Source: Streptococcus penaeicida (GTDB taxonomy: Bacteria > Bacillota > Bacilli > Lactobacillales > Streptococcaceae). From it: DNA of 37,217 nucleotides. Each line of letters begins with the position of its first letter. The first letter of the stretch is position 1. The stretch is from assembly GCF_002887775.1 (NCBI RefSeq), contig NZ_LOCM01000022.1:1-37217 (forward strand), read 5' to 3'. Below the pieces are notes generated by a model. The model was not told where the DNA came from. It did no database searches and saw nothing but the letters and a program-made list of their open reading frames with translations. This document shows positions 8,475 to 18,045 of this stretch, piece by piece. The position numbers were made by a program, and so were the translations under genes.

Positions 8475-8942
8475 TCATGAAGCAAAGAGGCCTCCTAAAC
8501 TGTTTGTCCACAAATCATCAATTTCAAAGACACGATTGGCATTTATAGCAAAATCCAGGAGCAATTGGTTACATTCAATAAAGAGGCTGATTAAAAAGGC
8601 AAGCAATAGACTCTTGCGATAAGTATGCCAACGACTACTTAAAATATGGACCAACAAAATCAGAGGATAAAGCAAGAACATATTTAAGAGGTTTTGACAA
8701 AAAATCCAGATCAATTGGAATAAGGAAGTCACTTCCTTTAAGCCTACAATTGAATTAAACGGGATTAAAAGTAAATGTAATCGACCGTAATAAATAATAT
8801 TTGGGGTTTCCATACCATCAAAAATCTGTGGATTTGGCGTAAAACACATGATGGCAATGGCTAAAGCATAAAAGACCAGAAGAAGCTTGAGAAGTCTCAG
8901 CCAGCCTTTCGGCAAAGCCATTGGATTATCAATCCAAAACAT
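8475..8942 (-). CDS. VanZ-like family membrane protein, C-terminus frameshifted
   Basis: The protein has 155 residues, with about four or five membrane segments, the VanZ-type stretch IPFNSIVGLKE near residues 60–70 and FIECNQLLLDFAINANRVFEIDDLWTNSLGG near the end. VanZ family members are membrane proteins, some giving low-level teicoplanin resistance; the role of this one is unknown. The frame stops at TGA 8477–8475 right after LGGLFAS. If one G were restored in GCTTC (giving GGC TTC), the frame would continue FMTYLLISKNRIKRN to a stop at 8436–8434, immediately before the terminator, for 169 residues. I therefore think the last 15 or so residues are lost by a one-base deletion or a sequence error. 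The ATG at 8942 overlaps the rlmN stop codon. Confidence 0.82.
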   Translation of the reverse strand: MFWIDNPMALPKGWLRLLKLLLVFYALAIAIMCFTPNPQIFDGMETPNIIYYGRLHLLLIPFNSIVGLKEVTSLFQLIWIFCQNLLNMFLLYPLILLVHILSSRWHTYRKSLLLAFLISLFIECNQLLLDFAINANRVFEIDDLWTNSLGGLFAS

Positions 8943-10027
8943 TATTCAGCCACTTCCGCCACTGCTTTTTGACGGTCACGTTTCATGGTGTTAGAACGTA
9001 ATTGACCACAAGCTGCATCAATATCCGTACCATGTTCTTGACGAACCACACAGTTAACGCCATTCTTTTTCAAAACATCGTAGAATGCATCAACACGTGC
9101 CTTAGGACTACGGCTATATTGGTCATGTTCTGAAACCGGATTGTAAGGAATCAAGTTTACATAGGACAATTTACGAATATTCTTTGTCAGATCAGCCAAT
9201 TCTTGAGCTTGTTCAACACCGTCATTGACTTCGTTTAACATAATGTACTCAAAAGTTACCCGACGATTGGTTGTTTCAATATAATATTCAATAGCAGCAA
9301 ATAATTTTTCCAAGGGGAAGGAACGGTTGATACGCATGATACTTGAGCGTAAGTCATTATTAGGCGCGTGCAAGGAAACGGCTAAGTTAACTTGAACACC
9401 TTCATTGGCGAATTCACGGATTTTATGAGCTAATCCAGATGTTGACACGGTAATGTGACGAGCACCGATTGCTAAACCATTATCATCGTTGATAGTTCTT
9501 AAGAATTTCATGACATTTGTATAATTGTCAAATGGTTCCCCAATACCCATAACCACGACATGGCTGACGCGTTCATCTTGGCCACGTTCGTCAAAGTATT
9601 TTTGCACTAACATAATTTGCGCAGTGATTTCACCATTGTTTAAATCACGTTGCTTTTTAATAAGTCCAGAGGCACAGAATGTACAACCGATATTACAGCC
9701 AACCTGTGTGGTAACACAAACAGAGTGTCCGTAATGCTGGCGCATCAATACTGTTTCAATTAACATACCATCTGGCAATTCAAAAAGGTATTTAACTGTT
9801 CCATCAGCTGATTCTTGAACAATTCTTTGTTTTAAAGGATTGACACAGAATTCTTGATTCAAAAGAGCAATAAAGTCTTTAGAAATATTGGTCATTTCTT
9901 CAAAAGATTGGACCCGTTTTTTATAAAGCCAGTCCCAAATTTGCGTTGCTCTAAATTTCTTTTGGCCATTAGCCTCTGCCCAAGCAATAAGCTCGTCTCG
10001 GGTTAGACTGTAGATTGATGGTTTCAT
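8942..10027 (-). CDS. rlmN: 23S rRNA (adenine-2503-C2)/tRNA methyltransferase RlmN
   Basis: This 361-residue radical-SAM enzyme methylates A2503 of 23S rRNA and A37 of some tRNAs. The [4Fe-4S] cysteines are CNIGCTFC (CxxxCxxC, near residues 111–118). [12 protein letters not shown] is the glycine-rich SAM-binding stretch, and the catalytic cysteine pair includes the one in DAACGQLR near the C-terminus (around residue 341). Length is normal. The ATG overlaps the TGA of yutD (ATGA), with AGAAGGA upstream, so translation is coupled. Downstream it abuts vanZ. Confidence 0.97.
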   Translation of the reverse strand: MKPSIYSLTRDELIAWAEANGQKKFRATQIWDWLYKKRVQSFEEMTNISKDFIALLNQEFCVNPLKQRIVQESADGTVKYLFELPDGMLIETVLMRQHYGHSVCVTTQVGCNIGCTFCASGLIKKQRDLNNGEITAQIMLVQKYFDERGQDERVSHVVVMGIGEPFDNYTNVMKFLRTINDDNGLAIGARHITVSTSGLAHKIREFANEGVQVNLAVSLHAPNNDLRSSIMRINRSFPLEKLFAAIEYYIETTNRRVTFEYIMLNEVNDGVEQAQELADLTKNIRKLSYVNLIPYNPVSEHDQYSRSPKARVDAFYDVLKKNGVNCVVRQEHGTDIDAACGQLRSNTMKRDRQKAVAEVAE

Positions 10028-10761
10028 GAATGATTATCCTTCTTTCTGATGATAAAGTGATCATTTGAAGCTTCTGCTTTAGAGCTTGCTGCTGGGTTTT
10101 CTTTTTTAGGTCTTGGTTTTTGTGGTGACCGACGTTTCTTACTGGTAAAATTTTGTGAAGCTTTATCATCCTCTTTGACACGAGGATTAGCTTTCGGTTT
10201 GCCTTTTGGTTTTGCTTTGAATCCTTCTTTATCCTTGGATTTCTTTTTAGACCGTGATCTTTGCTCCTGACTCTCCTTAGATCTAGCATTTAAACTATCC
10301 TTATTGTTAGAGCGCGTTTTAGCATTATCAGCCGTTTGACTTCTTCTTTTACTGTTTGATGACCGGGTATTTTTACGTCGTCGTGGTGCTCTTTCCTCTT
10401 CAAATTTAATCTCTACAGGTTCTGGATTTTCAAGGACAAAATAAGCACAACCAAAATTACAAAACTCTTTAATATAGTCTTCTAAGCGGGAAATACGGCT
10501 TGACTTTCTGACCTCATTGGAATCTTTATAAAAGCCTTTTAAACGTAATTGTTCATTTCCCCAATCACCAACAATGTAGTCGTATTTGAGGAGAATTTCG
10601 GTAAATCGTTGACTAAATGCCGTTGCGTCAAAGGCATCCTTTTCATTTTCTAAAAGTGAAAAGGTAAGCTCATCACTTTTGACAACAGTGTCAAATGCCA
10701 CAAATTCTGGCCCTGGAAATTTATTGTAATTATACATTTCAGGGGAAATCTCTTTTTTCAT
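10024..10761 (-). CDS. YutD-like (DUF1027) protein with long basic low-complexity tail
   Basis: The 245-residue protein has two parts. Residues 1–115 form the YutD/DUF1027 domain ([62 protein letters not shown]). Residues 120–245 are a disordered, very basic tail rich in Lys, Arg, Ser and Asn (for example [10 protein letters not shown] and [12 protein letters not shown]), ending [11 protein letters not shown]. The function is unknown; a nucleic-acid- or ribosome-binding role fits the tail but is inference. The start ATG at 10761 has AAAGGAG upstream. The gene is translationally coupled to rlmN and lies ten bases after the metallophosphatase gene, as in related streptococci. Confidence 0.85.
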   Translation of the reverse strand: MKKEISPEMYNYNKFPGPEFVAFDTVVKSDELTFSLLENEKDAFDATAFSQRFTEILLKYDYIVGDWGNEQLRLKGFYKDSNEVRKSSRISRLEDYIKEFCNFGCAYFVLENPEPVEIKFEEERAPRRRKNTRSSNSKRRSQTADNAKTRSNNKDSLNARSKESQEQRSRSKKKSKDKEGFKAKPKGKPKANPRVKEDDKASQNFTSKKRRSPQKPRPKKENPAASSKAEASNDHFIIRKKDNHS

Positions 10762-10771
10762 GGCACTCCTT

Positions 10772-12105
10772 TCAGGTTTTTCTTTTTATCAGGTATTTTT
10801 CGACGACTTCTCTTAATAAGTCTGGAAATAATAACTCAACTTCTACTTCTTTAATACTTGGAAAATAAGAAGCAAAATAATATTGGTCGACAAGGACTAA
10901 AGTTAGTTTGTCAGATTGACCCATAACTTTATCATTATACACTATTTTTCCCTTTTTGTATCGAAAGCCGTCGCTATAAAGTTGGCCAAATTGTTTGCCT
11001 CGGAAGCCCATTCCTCTAATTTCCTGATTTTTTAAGAATTCTTCCTGGCCATAAATATCTTGACAAATAACTTGAAGTTCTTCTTCCGTAATTTCCAATT
11101 TTGCCAACCGCATCTGATGAGGAAGAGCCTGGTGTAAGTTTTCAGCAGTAACCGAAGCCGCAAAAGGTTGGACCAGCAAGCCTGAATTAATCAAGCATAA
11201 GTCAGCTTGGGCATAATCTTTCATAGCCGCAGTTAATAAGGCAGAGAGCTTTCCATATCTAAATCCTTATCAAAAGTATCAACCTGTCTTTGGGCTAATA
11301 AAGCTTTGCCTTTTTGAGCAAGTCCTTCAATAAAGGCCTGATCTTCCTTATAACTAGCAAAATGACTGCTTTCATGGGCAATCATCTGGATGCTATCTAG
11401 TCGATGGTCGATTAAACTTAAGTTAATTTCACCAACATATTGACCATATTTTCCAGCCGCAGCCATATAGGTTCCATTGAGAGAGACCCCATCTTCAAAG
11501 ACATGATGGGTGTGTCCTCCAATAATCAAATCTAAATTTTCAATTTCCTGACAAATTCTCTCATCAACTCGAATCCCTAAATGACTCAGAAGGATTCGCA
11601 TATCAGCTTGGGCCACCTCAGGTATAGCTAAATCTCTCTTCAAGGCCTCAAGTGGGTCTTGCACCTGCCAACCATTGGGATTGTAAGTTTTATGATAGGG
11701 GAAAGTATAGGCTAAAAAAGCAATTTTTGTGCCAGCCTTGCTTTCATGAATCCAATAAGGATTAGCCCAATCTGGCCTACCTTTTTGATCTGTCAAATTA
11801 CCTAAGATGACCTGAAAATCTGCTTGGTCATAAAGGTGATTCAGAGAGGCTTTAGAAAGGCCGATACCTTCGTTATTGCCAATAGTTGCATAGTCGATGC
11901 CCAATTGATTCATCAGTTGGACATTTGCTCGGCCTTGCGTAGCATCCGTCAAAGGGTGGCTAGAATCACAATTGTCACCAATATCAACTTTAATCACTTC
12001 AGCATCCGTTTCTGAAGCTACAGCAAAAAAACGCTCTATTTTGGGATAGGCTTCAAAATGAGAATGCAAGTCATTTAGGTGTAAGATACGGATGGATTCT
12101 TCCAT
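10772..12105 (-). pseudogene. 5'-nucleotidase/metallophosphatase (YunD-like), split by a frameshift
   Basis: The first part, from ATG 12105, has the calcineurin-like metallophosphatase domain: ILHLNDLHSHFE metal ligands at the start, DIGDNCDSS, GNNEG, LLSHLG and the GGHTHHVF motif. This frame stops at 11233, after SSLPY. The remainder, from about 11240 down to the stop at 10772, carries the 5'-nucleotidase C-terminal domain (LINSGLLVQPF, FRGKQFGQLYSDGFRYKKG) in another frame. Restoring one base near 11240 (for example CTGGCC for CTGCC) joins SSL to LLTAAMKDYAQADLCL and gives 444 residues, the usual length of this cytosolic family. The second part has an ATG at 11224 but no ribosome binding site. 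Whether this is decay or a read error cannot be decided here. Confidence 0.85.
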
Positions 12106-12162
12106 GATGCGCTTGGTGGCCTCCTTTAAGCTGCTTTGAAGACTGGGTCTTAGACTACATTT

Positions 12163-12171
12163 AGTATAGCA
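12163..12171 (-). promoter_or_regulatory. Promoter of metallophosphatase–yutD–rlmN–vanZ operon
   Basis: TGC followed by TATACT (12168–12163) is an extended −10. The −35 region is poor. Transcription would start about 50 bases before the ATG at 12105. Confidence 0.5.
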
Positions 12172-12234
12172 TTTTTTTGCTGCCATTTCTGATTTTTGAT
12201 ATCCTAAGAAGCTCTGCGATTGCCCAAAAAAAAG

Positions 12235-12261
12235 CAAAAAAGAAGCACCGAAATGCTTCTT
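12235..12261 (-). terminator. Terminator of the rbs operon
   Basis: AGAAGCAT-TTCG-GTGCTTCT, a stable UUCG tetraloop hairpin, is followed leftwards by TTTTTT, nine bases after the rbsB stop codon. Confidence 0.92.
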
Positions 12262-12269
12262 CTCATTTA

Positions 12270-13237
12270 TTACCAGTTGTATTTATCAACATTGTCTTTT
12301 GTTACGAGGTAAATTGGAGATACTGTTTTTTCAGCAACTTTTTTACCTTGGTAGTGGTCGATAGCTGCTTGGATAGCAATTTCTCCCATTTTAGCAGGTT
12401 GTTGTGCAATTGTAGCAGTCAATTCACCTTTTTTAATAGCTGCGTGGGCATCTGGTTCACCGTCGATACCTACGATAACAATATCTTTCAAGCCAGCTGA
12501 TTTAACGGCTTGCGCAGCACCAAGTGCCATTTCGTCATTTTGAGCAAAGATAACTTGAACATCTTTATGTCCTTGAATCATGTTTTGAGCAGTGTTCAAT
12601 GCTTTTGCACGGTCAAAGTTTGCTGATTGGCTAGAAAGAACTTCTAATTTTTCTTTAGCAACTTTACCAAAGCCGTTCCCACGGTCAACAGTTGCTGAAG
12701 CTCCTGGTACACCTGAAAGTTCGAAAGCTTTAGCTTTTTCACCTAATGTTTTAACGATAAAGTCTGCAGCCATTTTACCAGCTTCAACGTTATCTGATGC
12801 TACTGTTGTAAGAACGTCACCGCCTTCAGAACCACGGTCAATCAAAATAACTGGAATGTTTGCTTTGTTAGCTGCTTTGATTGAAGTTACAATTGCTTTA
12901 GAATCAACTGGGTTGATCAAAATAGCATCCACATTTTGGCTGACAAAGTTTTGAATATCGTCTGCTTGACGGGCAGCATCGTCTTGAGCATCTGCCACTT
13001 TAACTGAAACTTTTTTGCTACCAGCATATTTATCAATACCGTCTTTCATAGCAACAAAGTAAGGATTGTTTGTTGTTGAGATTGACACACCTAATTTCAA
13101 ATCTTTAGCTGCTTTTTTAGTCACTTCTTTAGACGACGAACCTGAAGAGTTGTCTAAACCAGTTTTACCACAAGCACCTAAAACGAGAACCATTGATAAC
13201 AAGAGGCTAAAAAGCCAAGTTTTTTTCCGAATTTCAT
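12270..13237 (-). CDS. rbsB: Ribose ABC transporter substrate-binding lipoprotein RbsB, frame broken in signal peptide
   Basis: This is the extracellular D-ribose-binding lipoprotein, last gene of the rbs operon. The mature part is a periplasmic-binding-protein type 1 fold: LGVSISTTNNPYFVAMKDG, DAILINPVDS, VILIDRGSEGG, FAQNDEMALGAAQAV, IVGIDGEPD. The lipobox is VLGACG, the Cys being the lipidation site. The ATG with an ideal ribosome binding site (AAGGAG, six bases) is at 13237, but from there the frame runs off after about 18 codons. The lipoprotein frame (RKKTWLFSLLLSM...LGAC) is one base out. Restoring one base, most simply in the run of seven A after GG, gives a normal 322-residue lipoprotein. 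As written, translation could start only at an ATT or at the internal ATG 13202, which lacks the charged part of the signal peptide. Confidence 0.88.
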
Positions 13238-13280
13238 GTGAGACTCCTTTTTTTATTTTTTGTTCTTTTTTATAAAATAG

Positions 13281-14225
13281 CTAAGCTTTTGCAACCTTGA
13301 AGCGGTCTAATAAGACAGCAATCAAGATAACAATACCTTTGACGACTTGTTGCCAAAAGGCTGAGACACCAATAATGTTTAAACCATTATTTAGAACCCC
13401 GATAATTAATGCCCCAATTAGGGTCCCAATAATCCGACCTTTACCACCTGACAAAGAAGTTCCACCAAGGACTACAGCAGCTATGGCATCCATCTCATAG
13501 CTAGCTCCAGCAGTTGGTTGCGCGGAACTCAAACGAGAGGTAATAATAAGACCTGAGATTGCGGCCATCATACCTGAAATTGTGTAAATAATGATTTTAA
13601 CTTTATTAAGCTTAACACCTGAGATATACGCTGCTTTTTCATTCCCCCCTAGCGCGTAGACAGATTTCCCAAAGGCTGTTTTATGTAAAAGAACATACAA
13701 GATAAGAAAAATAAGAAACATCAGAATAACAGGGAAAGGAATACCAAAAAGGTAGCCTTGGCCAATAAACTGGAAGAGGAAGCTATCAGATAAACCATCG
13801 GTAATAGGATTACCATTGGTATAAACTAAGGTTGCTCCCCTAAAAATGGTCATGGTTGCTAAAGTTACGATGAAGGGTGCTAATTTCCCATAAGAAATAA
13901 AGAGACCATTCAACATTCCAAAGATACCACCAAGTGCAAGTGCAATCAAAATTGCAACGCCAACTGGGATACCTTTAGCAATCATACCTGCTGTCAAAGC
14001 ACTTGAAAGGGCTAAGATGGATCCGACTGATAGATCGATACCCCCTGTTAAAATAACAAAGGTCATCCCAAAGGCAATAAAGCCATTGGCTGTTACTTGC
14101 AACAATAAATTGAGCAAGTTATTGGTTGTTAAGAAGTTAGGATTAAGCATTGTTATAACAATCATTAATCCTACCAATGCGACCAGAGTGGTTAACTCTG
14201 ATACGTAGTTCATGACTTTTTTCAC
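13281..14225 (-). CDS. rbsC: Ribose ABC transporter permease RbsC
   Basis: This 314-residue integral membrane permease of the AraH/RbsC family has about nine or ten hydrophobic segments. Family hallmarks are NLLNLLLQVTANGFIAFGMTFVILTGGIDLSVG near residues 35–70 and the cytosolic coupling motif AAVVLGGTSLSGGKGRI near 250. The start is GTG 14225, which has AGGAGG eight bases upstream inside the 3' end of rbsA and one base after its stop, so translation is coupled to rbsA. It forms the membrane channel of the ribose importer with RbsA and RbsB. Confidence 0.96.
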   Translation of the reverse strand: MKKVMNYVSELTTLVALVGLMIVITMLNPNFLTTNNLLNLLLQVTANGFIAFGMTFVILTGGIDLSVGSILALSSALTAGMIAKGIPVGVAILIALALGGIFGMLNGLFISYGKLAPFIVTLATMTIFRGATLVYTNGNPITDGLSDSFLFQFIGQGYLFGIPFPVILMFLIFLILYVLLHKTAFGKSVYALGGNEKAAYISGVKLNKVKIIIYTISGMMAAISGLIITSRLSSAQPTAGASYEMDAIAAVVLGGTSLSGGKGRIIGTLIGALIIGVLNNGLNIIGVSAFWQQVVKGIVILIAVLLDRFKVAKA

Positions 14226-14226
14226 C

Positions 14227-15705
14227 TTAGTTTCCTCCTGTTGCTAATTGCATGACTTTTTCTTGGGTCGCTTCTTCTCGACGTAACTGGCCTTTAATCC
14301 GTCCTTCATGCATGACCATAATCCGATCGCTGACACCAAGAATTTCTGGCAAGTCAGATGAGACCATGATGATTGGAACCCCACGTTCTGCTAGTTCATT
14401 CATCAATTGATAAATCTCACGTTTGGCACCGACGTCGACGCCTCGAGTTGGTTCATCTAAAATGAGCACTTTGGGAGCTATCCCAATCCATTTGGCCAAA
14501 ACAACTTTTTGTTGATTTCCGCCTGATAGGTTGCCAACTGGCAACTGCGGACTGCCAGATTTAATCCTTAATCTGTCAATTAATTGTTGACTAAAGGTTT
14601 GACTTGTTTTCTCATCAAAGAATCCTTTTTTACTAAATTCCTTGGTACTTGGTAAGGTCATATTATCTTGAATCGAAAAATCTAAGATCAAGCCTTCATC
14701 CTTACGATCTTCGGTCAAGAAGCCAATTCCTTTAGCGATAGCTTGAGCTGGATTCTTAATGTCCACTTCTTGCCCGTCAATGATAACTTTACCAGCTTTT
14801 TTGGTATCCAATCCAAACAAAGCCCGCATCACTTCCGTACGGCCAGCACCCATTAGTCCTGAAAAGCCTAAGATTTCACCTTTACGGACGGAGAAAGAAA
14901 CATCCTCGAAGCCTTGACCGCTGAGATTTTTGACTTCAAAAGCCACGTCACCAATTGTAGATGTCTTTTTTGGGTAGAAATCATTGAGTTCACGACCAAC
15001 CATTTTTTGCACCAACTGATGGGGGTTGGTCTCTGCTGTTGGCACCGTATCAACCACTAAGCCGTCACGCATCACGGTAACAAAATCGGTAATTTTGAAA
15101 ATCTCTTCCATCCGGTGAGAGATATAAATAATGCCTACACCCTCATTTTTCAAACTTCGAATCACTCGGAAGAGATTATCCGTTTCCCGTTCGGTTAAGG
15201 CAGCAGTTGGTTCGTCCATAATTAAGATGGAAACCTTGGTCAACAGACATTTAGCGATTTCAATCATTTGTTGTTGCCCAACTGAAAGCTCACCAATAGC
15301 CTTATTTAAAGGGATATTAACACCAAGTCTCTTGAAGGCTTCTTTGGCCTTTATGGTCATTGTTTTTTTATCTAAGATTCCGAAGCCTGTTTTGATTTCA
15401 CGACCCAGGAAAAGATTATCAAGGACTGACATTTCTGACCAGGTATTCATTTCCTGGTGAATAAAAGAGATGCCAAACTCTTCAGCTTCTTGCGGGTTAG
15501 CAAAGGTCATCTCCTTACCATCAATAAAGATTTGGCCAGATGTTGCTGGAAAGAGTCCTGTCAAAATATTCATTAAGGTTGATTTGCCGGCTCCATTTTC
15601 TCCCATCAGGGCATGGATTTGACCTGATGCAATACTCAAATCAATTTTTTCTAAAACCTTATTGTTTCCAAACGATTTGGAAATATCTCTCATGTCAATT
15701 TTCAT
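14227..15705 (-). CDS. rbsA: Ribose ABC transporter ATP-binding protein RbsA
   Basis: This 492-residue tandem-ATPase protein powers ribose import. Domain 1 has Walker A GENGAGKST, signature LSVGQQQM and Walker B ILIMDEPTAAL. Domain 2 has a degenerate Walker A (GLMGAGRTE), signature LSGGNQQK and Walker B VLILDEPTRGVD. The altered second Walker A is typical of the sugar (CUT2) class. The start ATG at 15705 has AAAGGA upstream. It follows rbsD by 15 bases and is immediately followed by rbsC. Confidence 0.97.
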   Translation of the reverse strand: MKIDMRDISKSFGNNKVLEKIDLSIASGQIHALMGENGAGKSTLMNILTGLFPATSGQIFIDGKEMTFANPQEAEEFGISFIHQEMNTWSEMSVLDNLFLGREIKTGFGILDKKTMTIKAKEAFKRLGVNIPLNKAIGELSVGQQQMIEIAKCLLTKVSILIMDEPTAALTERETDNLFRVIRSLKNEGVGIIYISHRMEEIFKITDFVTVMRDGLVVDTVPTAETNPHQLVQKMVGRELNDFYPKKTSTIGDVAFEVKNLSGQGFEDVSFSVRKGEILGFSGLMGAGRTEVMRALFGLDTKKAGKVIIDGQEVDIKNPAQAIAKGIGFLTEDRKDEGLILDFSIQDNMTLPSTKEFSKKGFFDEKTSQTFSQQLIDRLRIKSGSPQLPVGNLSGGNQQKVVLAKWIGIAPKVLILDEPTRGVDVGAKREIYQLMNELAERGVPIIMVSSDLPEILGVSDRIMVMHEGRIKGQLRREEATQEKVMQLATGGN

Positions 15706-15720
15706 GATGATAATTCCTTT

Positions 15721-16119
15721 CTAAATGGTGACCCCTGATTGCAAAATGATATTGGAGTAAGGTGTGTTTTCACCAGTTCGAATAACAGCCTTAGCCTCTT
15801 TATTAAGCTCTTTCAAGTCCTCATGGCTGACATATTCAACGACCACTTCGGAATCCAGTTTAGCTAACACAGCTTGTAGTTGTTCAGGATTAATGCTCTT
15901 GATTTCCTCTGCCAAAATGACCTTTTCAATCTTGATATTTTCTAGATAAACATCAAGTAAGTCTTGAAAACTTGGTGTCCCAGGTACTAAGGCTAAATCA
16001 ATTTTAGTAATACCAGCTGGTACCGGGAGACCCAAGTCACCAATACAAACACGATCGGTATGTCCTAAATCAGCCGCTAATTTAGCTAAGTCACTATTCA
16101 AAATTCCATGTTTCAACAT
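15721..16119 (-). CDS. rbsD: D-ribose pyranase RbsD
   Basis: This 132-residue cytosolic enzyme interconverts the pyran and furan forms of ribose so that RbsK receives its substrate. It starts MLKHGILNSDLAKLAADLGHTD with the catalytic His near residue 20 (GHTD), followed by IGDLGLPVPAG and the C-terminal RTGENTPYSNIILQSGV, all RbsD hallmarks. Length is normal. The start overlaps the end of rbsK by 26 bases, and its AAAGGA ribosome binding site lies inside rbsK. Confidence 0.96.
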   Translation of the reverse strand: MLKHGILNSDLAKLAADLGHTDRVCIGDLGLPVPAGITKIDLALVPGTPSFQDLLDVYLENIKIEKVILAEEIKSINPEQLQAVLAKLDSEVVVEYVSHEDLKELNKEAKAVIRTGENTPYSNIILQSGVTI

Positions 16120-17005
16120 ATGCTGGGTGTCCTTTCATTTCTTCAATTGTTGGCATACCACCTTGTGCTCCAAATTTTTGGACGGATAAATGGGAGGCCA
16201 GAGTAGCAAATTCTAAAGCCTGGGCAATATCCAGTCCTTTTGATAAGCCCATTCCGAATGCGCCATTAAAGGTATCTCCAGCCCCGGTTGTATCAACCGC
16301 TTCAGTTTTAATTGCAGGAATGAGTTTAATCTCTTGACCATCACAATAGGTAGACCCCTTGGTGCCTAATGTCACAATTAATTGATTTGGATACTCTCTT
16401 AAGATATCTTCAAGCTGGCGCCCTGGAAAAAGTTCCTGACATTCATGTTGGTTCGGTGTCATGAAGGATACATAAGGTAACATTTCTAAGTCACTTGCGC
16501 GTGATGGAGCTGGATTATAGAGAACTTTGATGCCTTTTTCCTTACAGAATTTGGCGATGGGCAGATTCTCTTGATGAGGAATTTCATTTTGGAGGATGAC
16601 TAATTCAGCATCTCCGATGACATCCCACTCCTCAGTCCATTTGGATGTGTCAACCAGACCATTAGCTCCTGGACAGTAAATAATCCGATTGTCTTGTTCA
16701 AACAAGGTAATCTGGGCAATTCCAGAAGATGATGGTACCGTTCCCACATGATCCACAAAGAGTTTGTTGGCTTTGAGATTATCCAATAATAGAGGACCAA
16801 AAGAATCATTTCCGACAGCACCCATCACGCTAATCTGATCTTTCTCAGAGCTTAGACGACCGACAGCCACTGCTTGGTTTGCCCCTTTACCGCCCGGAAC
16901 CATGGAGAAGGATTGCCCGAAGACTGTTTCTCCCTGGTTTGGGACCCGGTTGGTGACCATGACTAAATCCATTGAAATACTTCCAATGATGACGATTTTA
17001 CTCAT
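16094..17005 (-). CDS. rbsK: Ribokinase RbsK
   Basis: This 303-residue PfkB-family kinase phosphorylates ribose to ribose-5-phosphate for the pentose phosphate pathway. The N-terminal GSISMDLVMVTNRVPNQGET and GGKGANQAVAVGRL are the substrate-binding region. The C-terminal signature DTTGAGDTFNGAF carries the catalytic Asp (near residue 248) and the anion hole. The ATG at 17005 overlaps the rbsR stop (ATGA), with AAGGAG inside the end of rbsR. Confidence 0.97.
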   Translation of the reverse strand: MSKIVIIGSISMDLVMVTNRVPNQGETVFGQSFSMVPGGKGANQAVAVGRLSSEKDQISVMGAVGNDSFGPLLLDNLKANKLFVDHVGTVPSSSGIAQITLFEQDNRIIYCPGANGLVDTSKWTEEWDVIGDAELVILQNEIPHQENLPIAKFCKEKGIKVLYNPAPSRASDLEMLPYVSFMTPNQHECQELFPGRQLEDILREYPNQLIVTLGTKGSTYCDGQEIKLIPAIKTEAVDTTGAGDTFNGAFGMGLSKGLDIAQALEFATLASHLSVQKFGAQGGMPTIEEMKGHPAYVETWNFE

Positions 17006-17982
17006 ATATTTCTCCTTATAGTTTCCCTTTCGACATAGTGAACAGGTAATTTAATCCGTTCTTCTTCGACTGGGAGATGATTGGCTATTTTATAAACTAA
17101 TTCCGCGGCATAATGTCCCATTCGATAGGAAGCTTGGTGAATTGTCGATAATGACGGGTAAATGAACTGACTCATTAAAATGTCGTCATAACCTATGATT
17201 TGAACATCCTCGGGGATGCGCAAGCCTCGGGAATGCAATTCGTGGATATAAGCAATGGCATGGATATCTGAGGGTGCGATGATGCTATCGATTCCCACAA
17301 ACCAATCCAAATTGCGTCTTGCTTCTGCTTGAATCTGGTCAAAATCAAAACTCGAACTATCACAGATTCGGACATCGACCTTTTTACTTTTCAAGAACTG
17401 AAGGCTGGCTTTAAAACGCTCATTGATATTGTCAGCCTGATCCAAAGGACCTCGGATTAAGAGGACACGGTTGGTTCCGGCCTTCCAGATAACTTCTGCA
17501 GCTAGACGACCACCCTCTTGACTATCAGAAAAGACCCCATAGCGACTATCTTTATCAACCCGGTCAACGACCACAACTGGAATGTCGATTTCCGGATGGT
17601 CTTTGGTAAAGTCATGCGTTGTTATGATACCGGCAGCTCGATTTTGCAGAAGGACCTTGAGGTATTCTTCCTCTAACGTTTTACTGTCAGAAATATTACC
17701 AAGCATGACCCGGTAATCCTTTTCTTTCAAAAAGACTTCAGCGCCACGAGCCAGTCTTGGGAAGAAGGGATTGGAAATATCCGGTAACAATAAACCCACC
17801 AATTGATTCCGATTGGTTTTTAAGGATTGAGCAATCACATTTGGACTAAAATGAAGTTTTTCAATGGCCGCTTTGATCTTTTCACGCGCATCTTCTGACA
17901 CATACCCGTTTTGCGAAATATAACGCGAAACTGTTGACTTTGAAACGCCTGCTTCTTCAGCTACTTCTTTAATCGTAGACAT
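17002..17982 (-). CDS. rbsR: LacI-family ribose operon repressor RbsR
   Basis: This 326-residue repressor has an N-terminal LacI helix-turn-helix (TIKEVAEEAGVSKSTVSRYI, residues 3–22), the hinge region SPNVIAQSLKTNR, and a periplasmic-binding-like effector domain (VGLLLPDISNPFFPRLARG, IIAPSDIHAIAY, IIGYDDILMSQFIYPSLSTI). As first gene of rbsR-K-D-A-C-B it would repress its own operon, with ribose or a ribose derivative as inducer by family. Two LacI-type palindromes overlap and follow the promoter at 18008–18045. The start ATG at 17982 has GGAAGGGG upstream. Confidence 0.93.
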   Translation of the reverse strand: MSTIKEVAEEAGVSKSTVSRYISQNGYVSEDAREKIKAAIEKLHFSPNVIAQSLKTNRNQLVGLLLPDISNPFFPRLARGAEVFLKEKDYRVMLGNISDSKTLEEEYLKVLLQNRAAGIITTHDFTKDHPEIDIPVVVVDRVDKDSRYGVFSDSQEGGRLAAEVIWKAGTNRVLLIRGPLDQADNINERFKASLQFLKSKKVDVRICDSSSFDFDQIQAEARRNLDWFVGIDSIIAPSDIHAIAYIHELHSRGLRIPEDVQIIGYDDILMSQFIYPSLSTIHQASYRMGHYAAELVYKIANHLPVEEERIKLPVHYVERETIRRNI

Positions 17983-18007
17983 TCTTGACCCCTTCCTAAA
18001 AATTTTA

Positions 18008-18045
18008 TGGAACCGTTCTCACATTTGTAATTGTAACCGTTTTCT
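18008..18045 (-). promoter_or_regulatory. Two LacI/CcpA-type operators at the rbs promoter
   Basis: The upstream site AGAAAACGGTTACA (18045–18032) fits the CcpA cre pattern at 13 of 14 positions and covers the −10. The downstream site TGAGAACGGTTCCA (18021–18008), with its GAACGGTTC palindrome, lies over the start of transcription. Their centres are 24 bases apart. One may be the RbsR operator and the other the cre; which is which is inference. Confidence 0.7.

Noticed and set aside
11233..12237. Metallophosphatase start at the ATG at 12237
   Set aside because: The upstream 44 codons cross the promoter region and include non-conserved sequence; the conserved protein starts MEESIRILHLNDLH at 12105.
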